NCBI GenBank assembly: GCA_021203545.1
Contig: JAJQAZ010000016.1
Coordinates: 1 to 64,000, forward strand
Source: Tannerellaceae bacterium
GTDB lineage: Bacteria; Bacteroidota; Bacteroidia; Bacteroidales; Tannerellaceae
Reading direction: 5' to 3'
Length of the DNA stretch: 64,000 nucleotides
The position numbers were made by a program, and so were the translations under genes. Below the pieces are notes generated by a model. The model saw nothing but the letters and a program-made list of their open reading frames with translations. It was not told where the DNA came from and made no database searches. Shown piece by piece: positions 37,535 to 46,953 of the stretch (positions are counted from its first letter, which is position 1; every line of letters starts with the position of its first letter).

Positions 37535-38470
37535 TTAGTAAATGTATATGATGTTAGTTTCTACATCCCGGTGGTAAGTAAAGCGGAAGTCGTTTTGTAA
37601 TACCCGCAGTACATGGTCTATACCGTCTACAATCCGGAGTTTACCGTTATATGCCAGGTCTTTTACATTCTCATTTTCAATAATGATCTGCATATCAAAA
37701 TATTTTTCAAAGAGGTGCATCACCTCCCGGAAAGAATGACCTTCCAGAATAATTAATCCGTCTTTCCAACGGTAACTCGACATACTTGCTGTAGTTACCT
37801 GTAACTGATCCCCAATCAGTTCGGCTGCCTGCCCGGGTCGCAGGTAAAGGGCCTCCTCTTCGCACTGGTCTTTATATAAACGGACACTACCGGTATAAAG
37901 GGTTGTTTTAAAGAAGTCTTCATCTTTATACGCTTCCACATTAAAGGTGGTACCCATCACTTCTATATTGTATTTATCTGTCCTGACGATAAACCGGTTT
38001 TTACGATCCGGTGTTACATCAAAATAAGCCTCTCCGTCCAATTCCACTATGCGACGGCCTTTGGGGAAAATATTGGGATAATAAATTGTACTATTCGAAT
38101 TTAACCAGGCTGAAGTTCCATCCGGTAATTCTACACATGTACGGCTACCGGCGGGTACATACACAGTTTGGAGAGCAGTATCTTCCGGGTGTGATAAATA
38201 AAACTGAAACAGAAAGCTACTCCCCAACAGCAGGATGATAGCAGCCGCAACTTTAGCAAATGTCCAGGTTCTTCCTGAAAAAGGAGCTTTACGTACAGAA
38301 GCTAATTCCTGTTCCTCAACAATCAGGGATGCATCAAAACGTATCCTTTCCCGGACGAATTCCTTTTTGTGGGCCTCATCACTTTCCAACCATTCACGGA
38401 TGGTCTCTTTCTCTTCTTCGTTGCACTGCCCGAGAAAATAACGTACAAATATATCAGGATCCACTCTCAT
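37535..38470 (-). CDS. FecR-family anti-sigma factor
   Basis: A 311-residue inner-membrane regulator. The cytoplasmic N-terminal part (to about residue 70; CNEEEKETIREWLESDEAHK) would hold the sigma factor, one membrane helix follows (VAAAIILLLGSSFLFQFYL), and the periplasmic FecR domain (VYVPAGSRTCVELPDGTSAW, MGTTFNVEAY) plus a C-terminal STN-like domain would contact SusC. In such trans-envelope systems the SusC signal releases the ECF sigma factor encoded next door. Gap to the sigma gene is 69 bases. Confidence 0.94.
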   Translation of the reverse strand: MRVDPDIFVRYFLGQCNEEEKETIREWLESDEAHKKEFVRERIRFDASLIVEEQELASVRKAPFSGRTWTFAKVAAAIILLLGSSFLFQFYLSHPEDTALQTVYVPAGSRTCVELPDGTSAWLNSNSTIYYPNIFPKGRRIVELDGEAYFDVTPDRKNRFIVRTDKYNIEVMGTTFNVEAYKDEDFFKTTLYTGSVRLYKDQCEEEALYLRPGQAAELIGDQLQVTTASMSSYRWKDGLIILEGHSFREVMHLFEKYFDMQIIIENENVKDLAYNGKLRIVDGIDHVLRVLQNDFRFTYHRDVETNIIYIY

Positions 38471-38539
38471 CTATCACACTTCTTGTTTTTCATGTCTCTA
38501 TAAATAGAGCAACTAACTCACAAAAAATCCTAAACAGGA

Positions 38540-39115
38540 TCACAAAATTTTATAAAGAAAAAGAAATATCAGGGGCAGATAATCTTTTAAATCTTTGGCT
38601 AAATGAGCGTTAGCCTTATTAATATGGTAGTCTATTTTTTGAAGAGATACGTTTAGTTCACTGGCTATATCTTTGCGGGATTTATTTTGTAAACGGTTTT
38701 GAATAAATATTTCGCGGGTTTGTAGGGGTAGTTTGGCTAACGATTCTATCATAAGGCGCATAATATCTTTTGTGAAAATATCTCCATAGTCAGCATCTTC
38801 CAGAGTCATGATCCGTGCTTTGACCTCCCATTCGTGCAATTCAACATATTTCTGATTGTAATCATTCTGCACCTGCAAATGTTTGAGATAATTCAGGCAT
38901 TTACTTCTTAAAGTCAGCATGATGTATCCTACCACATCGGTTTCGGACGACATTTTATCCCGGTTTTCCCAATAATAGATCAGCGCATCGTGTGTAATAT
39001 CTTCTGCTGTATGTTTATCATTTACATAGTAATAGGCATAACGAAAAAAACGTTTATAATAGGAATTATAAAACGTACCAAAGTGCTGTTCGGACATCAA
39101 TTCAACAGAAGGCAA
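38540..39115 (-). CDS. ECF RNA polymerase sigma factor
   Basis: A 191-residue sigma-70-family ECF factor of the Bacteroidota expansion. Region 2 is seen in FRYAYYYVNDKHTAEDITHDALIYYW and region 4 in LPLQTREIFIQNRLQNKSRKD followed by a helix-turn-helix. It should direct transcription of the downstream FecR, SusC, SusD and GH105 genes when released by the anti-sigma factor. It is the first gene of the locus; upstream lies a 600-base AT-rich region. Confidence 0.94.
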   Translation of the reverse strand: MPSVELMSEQHFGTFYNSYYKRFFRYAYYYVNDKHTAEDITHDALIYYWENRDKMSSETDVVGYIMLTLRSKCLNYLKHLQVQNDYNQKYVELHEWEVKARIMTLEDADYGDIFTKDIMRLMIESLAKLPLQTREIFIQNRLQNKSRKDIASELNVSLQKIDYHINKANAHLAKDLKDYLPLIFLFLYKIL

Positions 39116-39721
39116 TATGGTGTTTTTTCATTCATTAAAATCAGACATTTTGGATAATCTTTAATACTATCAGGTATTAGCTCCGTGCTCGCACACAATT
39201 AAAGGGTTATTAATAGGTCTTTCTTTTTTATTCCAATAAGTGACATACACTTTTGGTACTTTTCTCAATTGATGAATTAAAAAGGACAATCTTATTGACC
39301 GTTTAATTTATGCAAATATATCATCTTTCCTAAAAATAACAATCTTTTTACTTCTATTTTATTGATTGATTATAAATATCCTATCATCAATATTCTAAGA
39401 AAAACAGATTTTCCTTTTGTGCAATAGCCTTATCAATTAAGAAACTCCATTTTTAAGCAAAAAAAACGGTCGTTTAATTCTTACAAAGTTATAATCTTTT
39501 TTAAGATGATAAATATTCTTCCCCCGAAAAAAATTAATTAATTATCCTAATTCTCAAAGTTATACAAATAATACCTCTATGTTTATTCTATTTTTTGATA
39601 GCTAAGTAAATGACAGAATTAAACGACCTCTTATTTTATTCTTTTTATATTGTAAGAAAGATATAAATAAGAAGATGTCTCGTTAAATAGTTTATTTATT
39701 AATTAAAAATTATTCTAATTT
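39116..39721. other. AT-rich gene-free region with a 14-base inverted repeat
   Basis: These 606 bases are strongly AT-rich and have no ORF. GGTCGTTTAATTCT at 39468-39481 is repeated inverted and exact (AGAATTAAACGACC) at 39615-39628. Promoters for the sigma factor gene and for the divergent lipoprotein should lie here, but none stands out. The base composition differs from the rest of the window, which may mark an old insertion edge of the polysaccharide locus. Confidence 0.5.
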
Positions 39722-40230
39722 ATGAAAAAAGTTTTTTTTATCTATTCCTTTTATTAGGATGTTTATGCACTTTTACCTCTTGTGATAACGACGACGAGAA
39801 TGATAAAAATGTAGCGGAAAATACAGTTGTATTTGGCAATCAAACCTTTAAAATTAAAGAAGCATGGCTTGATTATGACGGTTATTATTATGATGACGAT
39901 GAAGAAAACACTCTTGTTTCTATGGATATTGATTTTGATCTGGGAGGTGATTCCTGGGTAAGTTTTGCGCTGGTATTAGAGGAAGGAAATACCGAACCTA
40001 AAGCCGGAACCTATACTTTTGATAGAAATCCTACCCAGGGATTTAAAATACGTCGTGGGTGGTTTGATAACGAAATAGAAGATGCTGATTATGAGTTTAT
40101 TTCCGGAAGTTGTGAAGTTTCAAAAAGTGGCAATACATATACTTTTAATTTTAGCTTTATTTGTGACGACAACAGTACATTGAAAGGTAAATACACAGGA
40201 ACTCTTAAAAATTACGACGACGAAGATTAA
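39722..40230 (+). CDS. Small acidic lipoprotein, signal peptide frameshifted
   Basis: As written, ATG 39722 runs into a stop after about eleven codons. If the eight-T run at 39732-39739 had nine T's, the protein would start MKKVFFYLFLLLGCLCTFTS followed by a lipobox Cys and an Asp-rich linker (CDNDDENDK), then continue through the open frame to 40230. The mature part (about 145 residues) has beta-strand-like segments and DYDGYYYDDDEEN. No known family is recognised. The intact signal peptide after a one-base correction strongly supports an expressed surface or periplasmic lipoprotein. Confidence 0.75.
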
Positions 40231-40265
40231 GTGTATATAGCCGGAGTATCCGGATAGTGAATATT

Positions 40266-40307
40266 AAAAAATCCCAATCTGCTTATATAAAGTTATTGGG
40301 ATTTTTT
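40266..40307. terminator. Bidirectional terminator between convergent lipoprotein genes
   Basis: AAAAAATCCCAAT and ATTGGGATTTTTT form a perfect 13-bp stem with a 16-base loop. A-tract and T-tract on either side suit termination on both strands. The right side reaches the stop region of the M64 gene. Confidence 0.9.
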
Positions 40308-40308
40308 A

Positions 40309-42228
40309 TTAATAAACAACAATAGGCTCCGGAAGCTTTTTAGCGCTGCGTTTTATTGAGGAAGCCATTCCGGTAGGGAGATAACTTTTCTGTATATCTT
40401 TTGCATGAAATGCATCCCAATCGAATTCTTCCTCCGGGTTTGTTATCTGCATAATCCGGCGTACGATAGCTTCACGCGAAGGTGCGTTGAAATAGAAAAG
40501 ATTGTCGAACATGCAGCTATATTCTTCCGCATGCCAGACATCCAAACCATAGGTAAGTCCTCCGGGCAACACAGACACAGCATATTCCGGCAGATTAAAA
40601 TAATGCTTCCAGTGCACCTCTTGTTTATCGTTTGTAAAAGAAATATTTGCTCCATACATCCAAGGATCATCGTCATTCCGGAAAGACTCTATCCATTCCC
40701 TCTCCTGTTCAGTAATAGCAACGGAGGGATAATAAATATATTCATCCAGTAACCGTCCGAAACCGTGTCCGGCTCCTTCGTGGCACACCACCTCGGCAAA
40801 GGTATCCCTACCTATCGGACACATGGCAATGGAGCGACCCGTACGGGAAACACTAGTAGTTCCGGCATAAACCTTCAGATTAATCATTAAAACAATGGTA
40901 GTATTATCCAGGTCTTCTTCCGTAAACTCAATATCCGGCGATTCTGATAGTTTTTCTACCACATATTCGAATACAGCTTCTGTATTACAGCGAATCTGCA
41001 GACTGGCTCCTCCGGCAAAGTTAGAATTAAAGGCAGTATTTACTTCCTGAGCCGGAACATCGTAATCCGTAAAATCCTCATAAACCGTAGCTCCTCTCTC
41101 GTCAGAATAGGTAACAATACGGTATACATTAAAATATTCTTTATAAGTACTAAAAGGTTCTGCCACAAAGAAAGATTCTATTGCGGTTTGAGAAACAAGG
41201 TCAAACAGACTACCTTTTGCAAAATCTTCCTGTGTAAAACCATCTCCCAGGAAAACAACTGTAGGAGCCGGTCCTGATGACACATTGGAACGTTGCTCTA
41301 TAAATATAGAGTCATTGGCATAGACTATGTTGCCACTTGTTTTGAACCATCCAATTTCACTATATACATCTCCTCCCCAATAATCATCAAAGGCCCTTAC
41401 TCTCCAGTAATAATTCTTATTCTCTAATAATACCGGATCATTCAACAGATAACTCGTTTCAGAGAAAGGGCCAAACTGACTATAGGTTGTAAAATTTTCA
41501 CTGGTGGAATACTGGATACAATAAAGAACAGTATCTCCATCCGCATCCACCGATTCAGTCCATTCGAAATAAGGATAGATACTGGGTAGAACCGTATCAA
41601 CAGGCGAGATCAATTCGGGTACAGTAGGCGGTGTATTCTCTACATCCTGGCTGATAGTAATATAATAACTGCTACCATTACATACGATCCGTATCCGATC
41701 GTCGTAACGGGGTTCTCGTTCCGTGATGGATTGTGGAGTTAAGGTAATGGTTCCACTACCTGATCCTTCCATAGGTTCCACTTCACACCAGAGTGCTTCC
41801 GAATTATCAATCGTCCATGCATAGCGTGTCGTAATCGTAACCTCCTGCGGAGTACCGTCCCGGTCAAAAAAAACTTCTACCGAATCTACCGAAAGATACG
41901 TTCCCTTTTGTGTCACCGATATTGCTTCGGACAATTTACCGGCGGTCACATAAAAGGAAGAAGTTCTATCGGTATCTTCATCATTGGAAGCAACAATCAC
42001 TTCAAGAGTTGCATTGCCGTTACCGGAGGTAGGAATAAAAGAGATCCATCCGATAGTACTCTCTATATGCCAGTCACGGTCACATTGTATTTGTACATTT
42101 TTGATACTACTTTCAGAAGGAAATTCAAGGCTATCAACAGAAAGGGATAAAATACCTTCATCCTCTTTCTCCTTACAGGAAAAAAACAGGCAGAACAGGA
42201 GAACAAAGTAAACGAGGGCATTTTTCAT
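40309..42228 (-). CDS. M64-family (IgA peptidase-like) metallopeptidase lipoprotein with BACON domains
   Basis: From ATG 42228 the protein has a lipoprotein signal (KNALVYFVLLFCLFFSC), two BACON-like beta domains (about residues 25-105 and 105-200, with WISFIPTSGNGNATLEV and WCEVEPMEGSGSGTITL), a fibronectin-III-like domain (about 205-300) and a C-terminal M64 peptidase. The zinc motif reads CHEGAGHGFGRLLDEY, matching the HExxHxxGxxxxD type with Gly spacing. M64 members include secreted proteases that cut IgA or mucin; here the target is unknown. BACON domains often bind glycans or mucin, which suggests surface action. Confidence 0.9.
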   Translation of the reverse strand: MKNALVYFVLLFCLFFSCKEKEDEGILSLSVDSLEFPSESSIKNVQIQCDRDWHIESTIGWISFIPTSGNGNATLEVIVASNDEDTDRTSSFYVTAGKLSEAISVTQKGTYLSVDSVEVFFDRDGTPQEVTITTRYAWTIDNSEALWCEVEPMEGSGSGTITLTPQSITEREPRYDDRIRIVCNGSSYYITISQDVENTPPTVPELISPVDTVLPSIYPYFEWTESVDADGDTVLYCIQYSTSENFTTYSQFGPFSETSYLLNDPVLLENKNYYWRVRAFDDYWGGDVYSEIGWFKTSGNIVYANDSIFIEQRSNVSSGPAPTVVFLGDGFTQEDFAKGSLFDLVSQTAIESFFVAEPFSTYKEYFNVYRIVTYSDERGATVYEDFTDYDVPAQEVNTAFNSNFAGGASLQIRCNTEAVFEYVVEKLSESPDIEFTEEDLDNTTIVLMINLKVYAGTTSVSRTGRSIAMCPIGRDTFAEVVCHEGAGHGFGRLLDEYIYYPSVAITEQEREWIESFRNDDDPWMYGANISFTNDKQEVHWKHYFNLPEYAVSVLPGGLTYGLDVWHAEEYSCMFDNLFYFNAPSREAIVRRIMQITNPEEEFDWDAFHAKDIQKSYLPTGMASSIKRSAKKLPEPIVVY

Positions 42229-42297
42229 ATCTCGTACGATTATCAAAAACAAAATAAGTTTATTTCAAGCTAACAAACAAGTTTATCAGAAAAAAAG

Positions 42298-42375
42298 TAG
42301 TTAGTAGTTAGTAGAGACTCGCTTTGCTCGTTTTATATTCTACTAACTACCAACTACTATCTACTAACTACTTTT
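42298..42375. repeat. TAGTTAGTAGTTAG-type palindromic repeat
   Basis: Two groups of TAGTTAGTAG / CTACTAACTAC units face each other around CGCTTTGCTCG, the same unit types used in the leucine-operon spacers. It starts three bases from the nfnB stop codon and ends about 70 bases before the M64 start. Confidence 0.7.
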
Positions 42376-42377
42376 TG

Positions 42378-43847
42378 TCATTGTTGCAGATTCTCATGCA
42401 TGGCAGCTGCAGCTTTACGGCCGTCGCCCATAGCAAGGATAACAGTAGCACCACCCCGTACAATATCACCCCCGGCATATACATCAGTCAAGTCAGACCG
42501 CATACTGCTCTCTTCTACAATGATCGTACCCCATTTGCTTACCTGCAGACCCGGGAACGAACTTGGGATCAATGGATTCGGAGACACTCCTACACTTACA
42601 ATAACCAGATCTACATCCACGTTTTCAATAGCACCTTCTACCGGCACCGGACGGCGACGGCCGGAAGCATCCGGTTCACCCAGTTCCATTTTTTGTAAAC
42701 GCATCTGTTTCACACGTCCCTGCTCATCACCCAGATATTCTACCGGATTATGCAGAGTCAGGAACTCCACCCCTTCCTCTTTGGCATGTTTCACCTCTTC
42801 CAGGCGGGCAGGCATTTCTTCTTCGCTGCGGCGATAGATAATCATTGCCCTGTCGGCACCCAGGCGGCGAGCCGTACGAACAGAATCCATCGCCGTATTA
42901 CCCCCACCGATTACCGCTACGTTTTTACCTAACAATACAGGGGTATCACTCTCCGGATTAGCGGCATCCATCAGGTTTACACGGGTCAGGTATTCGTTGG
43001 ACGACATTACCCCTACCAGGTTTTCGCCCGGAATATTCATAAAGTTAGGAAGCCCTGCACCACTGGCAACAAAAATACCCTTAAAGCCATCTTCCTGCAG
43101 ATCTTCATAACTAATTGTCTTTCCTACAATACAATTCTTGATAAACTGTACTCCCATTTTACGGAGTCCTTCTATCTCTACATCCACAATATGATTGGGT
43201 AAGCGGAATTCCGGAATACCATATTTCAGTACACCACCAATTTCGTGCAGCGCTTCAAACACAGTTACATCGTATCCCAATTTTGCCATATCACCGGCAA
43301 ACGAAAGTCCTGCGGGCCCCGATCCGATAACAGCCACCTTTATTCCGTTTTTTTCTGCAATTTCCGGAACCGATATCTGTCCACTCTCGCGCTCATAATC
43401 AGCAGCAAAACGTTCCAGATAGCCAATAGCAACCGGTTCTTTCTTCATCTTCCGAATATAGATACACTGGCATTCACATTGCTTTTCCTGCGGACACACA
43501 CGTCCACATACCGCAGGCAGAGCACTTGTTTCTTTCAATGTTTTTGCAGCTTCCAGAAACTCTCCTTTTTCAATGTGTTTAATAAACGTAGGGATATTGA
43601 TATTCACCGGACAGCCTGTCATACAGGTAGGATTCGGACAATCCAGGCAACGTTGTGCCTCCAGCACTGCCTGTTCCGGCGTAAGCCCCAGATTCACCTC
43701 TTCCTTGTTACGGCTTCTGTAGTCCGCATCCAGTTCATTCATGTGTACACGGGGAATATCCGCGCGTTCTTTATTCTTTTTACTTTTACGTAATTCCTCC
43801 CGCCAGGGTTCGGAACGGCGTAAAGCGATCAATTCTTCTGTTGTCAT
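42378..43847 (-). CDS. nfnB: NfnB/GltD-like NADPH-binding flavoprotein subunit
   Basis: This 489-residue protein is annotated in many genomes as glutamate synthase small subunit. It has two N-terminal [4Fe-4S] cysteine sets (Cys 67, 70, 75, 79 and about 114, 118, 124, 128), a FAD motif VIGSGPAGLSFAG and an NADPH motif VIGGGNTAMDSVRTARRLGA. No GltB large subunit is present. Pairing with a ferredoxin-NADP reductase-like gene 19 bases upstream identifies NfnAB, the electron-bifurcating NADH-dependent ferredoxin:NADP+ oxidoreductase of anaerobes. Function by context is strong. Confidence 0.88.
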   Translation of the reverse strand: MTTEELIALRRSEPWREELRKSKKNKERADIPRVHMNELDADYRSRNKEEVNLGLTPEQAVLEAQRCLDCPNPTCMTGCPVNINIPTFIKHIEKGEFLEAAKTLKETSALPAVCGRVCPQEKQCECQCIYIRKMKKEPVAIGYLERFAADYERESGQISVPEIAEKNGIKVAVIGSGPAGLSFAGDMAKLGYDVTVFEALHEIGGVLKYGIPEFRLPNHIVDVEIEGLRKMGVQFIKNCIVGKTISYEDLQEDGFKGIFVASGAGLPNFMNIPGENLVGVMSSNEYLTRVNLMDAANPESDTPVLLGKNVAVIGGGNTAMDSVRTARRLGADRAMIIYRRSEEEMPARLEEVKHAKEEGVEFLTLHNPVEYLGDEQGRVKQMRLQKMELGEPDASGRRRPVPVEGAIENVDVDLVIVSVGVSPNPLIPSSFPGLQVSKWGTIIVEESSMRSDLTDVYAGGDIVRGGATVILAMGDGRKAAAAMHENLQQ

Positions 43848-43866
43848 GATTTTTTAATAAGTGAGT

Positions 43867-44664
43867 TTATTTCTTTTCCACATCCCTATAGGCACTGAGT
43901 CGCATCAACATCTCATCAAAATCTACCTGATGAGCATCGAATTCAGGACCATCCACACATACAAACTTCGTTTTTCCACCTACAGTAATCCGGCAGGCAC
44001 CACACATGCCGGTACCGTCTACCATAATCGTATTTAGCGAAGCTACCGTCGGGATATTGTATTTCTGTGTAAGGGCAGAAACAAATTTCATCATAATAGC
44101 AGGACCAATCGTTACACATATGTCCACCTGTTCACGGTTGATTACCTCCTCTATACCGTTGGTAACCAAGCCCTGTTTACCATACGAACCATCGTCCGTC
44201 ATGATAATTACTTCATCCGAATTCGCACGCATCTGCTCTTCCAGGATCACCAGGTCTTTTGTACGGGCAGCCAATACAACGATTACTTTATTTCCTGCTT
44301 TGTGGAAAGCTTCTACAATAGGCAAAAGCGGAGCAACTCCTACTCCACCACCGGCACAAACTACTGTACCTACTTTTTCAATATGGGTAGCCTGTCCCAG
44401 GGGGCCTACCAGATCAGTGATTTCATCACCCACATTCAGTTCACAGATTTTCCGTGACGATCCGCCTACTGCCTGGATAACCAAGTCGATCGTACCTTTT
44501 TCGGTATCGGCACCGGCAATAGTTAATGGTATGCGTTCACCTTTTTCACCCACTTTGACAATAACGAAGTGGCCGGCTTTACGGGAACAGGCAATCAAGG
44601 GTGCCTCCACTTCCAATTTTACAACATTAGCGGAGAAATGTTCTTTACTGACAATTTTATTCAT
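43867..44664 (-). CDS. nfnA: NfnA/sulfide dehydrogenase-like FAD/[2Fe-2S] subunit
   Basis: A 265-residue ferredoxin-NADP reductase-type protein: FAD domain with RIPLTIAGAD, NAD domain with VVCAGGGVGVAPLLPIVEA, and a C-terminal [2Fe-2S] cysteine loop (GTGMCGACRITVGG with a later FVCVDGPEFD). Together with the following gene it makes NfnAB, which balances NADH, NADPH and ferredoxin in fermentation. It starts the two-gene operon; a repeat-rich region lies upstream. Confidence 0.9.
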   Translation of the reverse strand: MNKIVSKEHFSANVVKLEVEAPLIACSRKAGHFVIVKVGEKGERIPLTIAGADTEKGTIDLVIQAVGGSSRKICELNVGDEITDLVGPLGQATHIEKVGTVVCAGGGVGVAPLLPIVEAFHKAGNKVIVVLAARTKDLVILEEQMRANSDEVIIMTDDGSYGKQGLVTNGIEEVINREQVDICVTIGPAIMMKFVSALTQKYNIPTVASLNTIMVDGTGMCGACRITVGGKTKFVCVDGPEFDAHQVDFDEMLMRLSAYRDVEKK

Positions 44665-44716
44665 TTAAATCGTTCCTGTTGAAAGTTTGTTTTGCTATAT
44701 CGCGGCAAAAATACAA

Positions 44717-44830
44717 AAAATTGACAATTGACAACTCACAATTGACAATTTGATAGTTTAGAATTAAGCACTTTACACATGTGCATTGAATAATTTAATT
44801 CTCAATTGTGCAGTATCAATTGTCAATTAC
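44717..44830. repeat. TTGACAATTG repeat with inverted arms
   Basis: TTGACAATTG units at 44721-44752 face CAATTGTGC/CAATTGTCAATT units at 44801-44828, with TTTAGAATTAA / TTAATTCTCAA adding to the fold. The right end overlaps the stop codon of the GroES-like gene. Same family as 5280-5440. Confidence 0.7.
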
Positions 44831-45210
44831 TCAAAAAGACCTTCATCCCTGATAAGCATCAGGATAGCCGAATGGGGAACGATCATATAGGTTTCTTCGT
44901 TAAAACTGATTTCATAAGCCGCATTATGCAGATACACAGCCAGATCACCTTCGTGTGCCTGCAAAGGAAGATAATGCACCTCTTCTTCCTTCTTTTTCCA
45001 TACTTCTGTCTCCTCTACAGTAGAAGGCAACGGATAGCCCGGACCAGTTTTAATAATATAACCACTCTGTATTTTTTCTCCCTGCTGAACAGTGGGAGGC
45101 AGATAAAGCCCGGACTTTGTCTGGCTCTGGGGATTTTTAGGTTTAATCAACACCTTGTCCCCTACCATAAGAAATTTCTCAACATCTTTTTGCTCCAATG
45201 ATAGTTGCAT
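44827..45210 (-). CDS. GroES-like (Cpn10-family) protein
   Basis: A 127-residue protein with the Cpn10 beta-barrel pattern (MVGDKVLIKPKNP, SGLYLPPTVQQGEKIQSGYI, KTGPGY) but lacking the normal length and mobile loop of GroES; an acidic/basic insertion (ETEVWKKKEEEVHYLP) lies in the middle. groEL is not adjacent. It is probably a Cpn10 homologue distinct from the main GroES. Its stop is overlapped by the TTGACAATTG repeat. Confidence 0.8.
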   Translation of the reverse strand: MQLSLEQKDVEKFLMVGDKVLIKPKNPQSQTKSGLYLPPTVQQGEKIQSGYIIKTGPGYPLPSTVEETEVWKKKEEEVHYLPLQAHEGDLAVYLHNAAYEISFNEETYMIVPHSAILMLIRDEGLFE

Positions 45211-45221
45211 AATTATTCTTT

Positions 45222-45303
45222 TAAAAATTGATAATTAACAATTAAAGAGCAAATATAAAAAGTCCTCCTCAAATTGTCAATTGTGCATTGTCAATTGTCA
45301 ATT
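45222..45303. repeat. TTGACAATTG repeat at the DUF4251 stop codon
   Basis: CAATTGTCAATTGTGCATTGTCAATTG-type units occupy 45274-45303, with weaker inverse units at 45222-45245. The final unit includes the stop codon of the DUF4251 gene. Confidence 0.7.
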
Positions 45304-45841
45304 CAAAAAGATCTTCCTTTAAAGACATTCGATTCGCTTTCGGGATATAATAATCCGGTAAAAGTAATCCGGTTGCTATTAAAGTTAGGAGTAACAGTTG
45401 CCGTACAACGGCTGGAACCCTGAACCATACGGATCGTAACATTAGCCGAAACAGCCGTCCCCTGCACCATCATCGAAAAATTTATATTTCCCTTTTTATC
45501 GGTTTCCATCTTCACATTCGAAGCCAACCCGTCTACCGTAATACCACCAATCCCGTTTGGTCCGGCATAAGCTGTATTAAAAGCCAGCTGAATAGTCGCC
45601 TTATCCCCATGCATCGAAACAAAATTGGTATTCGGAGTTACATAGGCAAACCGTCCTCTCTTAAAATCAATCCGGTCTGCTTCCAACACAAACTCACGTT
45701 CACTCAAGGCATTGACTGCCTGCACGTAAAGCAGACTATCCTGTGTCTGTTCCGCTGCTTTTCTGGCCAACCGTTCCGGAGAAGAGGTAGAACAAGAGGC
45801 GGTCAGCAGAATTACACATAAAAACTTACTAATTTGTCCAT
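45303..45841 (-). CDS. DUF4251 lipoprotein, signal peptide frameshifted
   Basis: The open frame (ARKAAEQTQDSLLYVQAVNA... to KGRSF) matches DUF4251, a secreted family of Bacteroidota of unknown function. The only sensible start is ATG 45841: with six instead of five A's at 45820-45824 (plus strand) it reads MDKLVSFLCVILLTASC, a lipoprotein signal with lipobox, then STSSPERLARKAAEQ. As written, the frame stops after nine codons. About 178 residues when restored. A one-base error is the likely cause. Confidence 0.8.
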
Positions 45842-45893
45842 CTTTCTTTCTATTTAATTGTTATAAAATTAGACAAATCCCATATCGATTAGT

Positions 45894-46949
45894 TCAATGG
45901 ATTTCCTTGTTTTTCATGTTTTTAACATGCGATATCATATCTCGTGCTTCCAGCCGGTGAATTTCTTTTAATAAATCCTCTACAGAATGTACTTTCAGCA
46001 AAGTTCCTCCGGGTAGTGTAACAAGCAACTCCTCCGGCCCCACACATTGTATATTTACATAATCCGGTCCTACCGGCGAAGGCAGATAGCCATTCTTAAC
46101 CATTGCATTTCCTACCCAGTAAGCAGTCAGGAAATCGCCTTCAATCCCTACCGGACAGACTGGCGAAACAGCACTCAACTTTCCGGTAGCAGCATCAAAT
46201 ACAATTCCCTCCTTACCAAAAAAAGCGGCAAAACTTCCATCCAGAATTAAATCCTCCGGTGTTCCGCTCGCCAGTGCCTTCTGCTTTTCAAGCAACCACA
46301 GGCGGTCGCCCATTTGTATAGCCAGCTCCATATCATGTGTAGATAATAAAACCGCTTTGTTCTGCTCCTTAGCCAGTTTACGCAATAAAGCCATTGTTTC
46401 TATACGGCTCGACACATCCAGGAAAGCCGTGGGTTCGTCCAGTAAAATCACCGGACACTCCTGTGCAAGCGTTTTCGCAATCATTGCTTTCTGACGTTCA
46501 CCGTCACTAAGTTCACCGACATACTGGGATGCTTTATAGGAAATACCCACCATTTCCATAGAAGCCTCAATAACAGCTCTATCCCGGGACTTCAACTGTC
46601 CGAAAAATCCGGTATAAGGATACCGCCCCAACGAAACCAGATCGTACACCGTAATCCCTCCGGCATTCGTTTTCTCTGTCAGCACCACGCCAACCGTCAG
46701 CGAAAAATCGCTTTGCGAATACTTTCCGGCAGGTTTACCCAGTATTTGGATATGCCCCTGCAAAGGCGGCTGAAAACCACCCAGCGTACGCAACAAAGTA
46801 GACTTTCCGGCACCGTTCAATCCCAGCAAACAGGTTACTTCCCCCGGATAAAGGGATAGATTCAGGTGCTCGTGTACCACCTTTTTCTTTCCGTTCCGTA
46901 ACTGATAACCAATCGATAAGCCGTGTGTCTCAATAGCCGGAGTCTGCAT
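45894..46949 (-). CDS. ABC transporter ATP-binding protein (FecE/BtuD type) with C-terminal extension
   Basis: The 351-residue protein has Walker A GLNGAGKST (43-51), signature LSDGERQ (147-153), Walker B VILLDEP (167-173) and H-loop His 205. It powers the FecCD-type permease encoded upstream; such systems import iron-siderophore, heme or cobalamin. About 110 residues after the ATPase domain (from about 240) form an extra domain with no match known to me. No substrate-binding protein gene is adjacent. It starts four bases after the permease. Confidence 0.9.
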   Translation of the reverse strand: MQTPAIETHGLSIGYQLRNGKKKVVHEHLNLSLYPGEVTCLLGLNGAGKSTLLRTLGGFQPPLQGHIQILGKPAGKYSQSDFSLTVGVVLTEKTNAGGITVYDLVSLGRYPYTGFFGQLKSRDRAVIEASMEMVGISYKASQYVGELSDGERQKAMIAKTLAQECPVILLDEPTAFLDVSSRIETMALLRKLAKEQNKAVLLSTHDMELAIQMGDRLWLLEKQKALASGTPEDLILDGSFAAFFGKEGIVFDAATGKLSAVSPVCPVGIEGDFLTAYWVGNAMVKNGYLPSPVGPDYVNIQCVGPEELLVTLPGGTLLKVHSVEDLLKEIHRLEARDMISHVKNMKNKEIH

Positions 46950-46953
46950 AGCC

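Noticed and set aside
42378-43847. Glutamate synthase small subunit (gltD)
   Set aside because: No gltB is adjacent, and the coupled FAD/[2Fe-2S] gene points to NfnAB.
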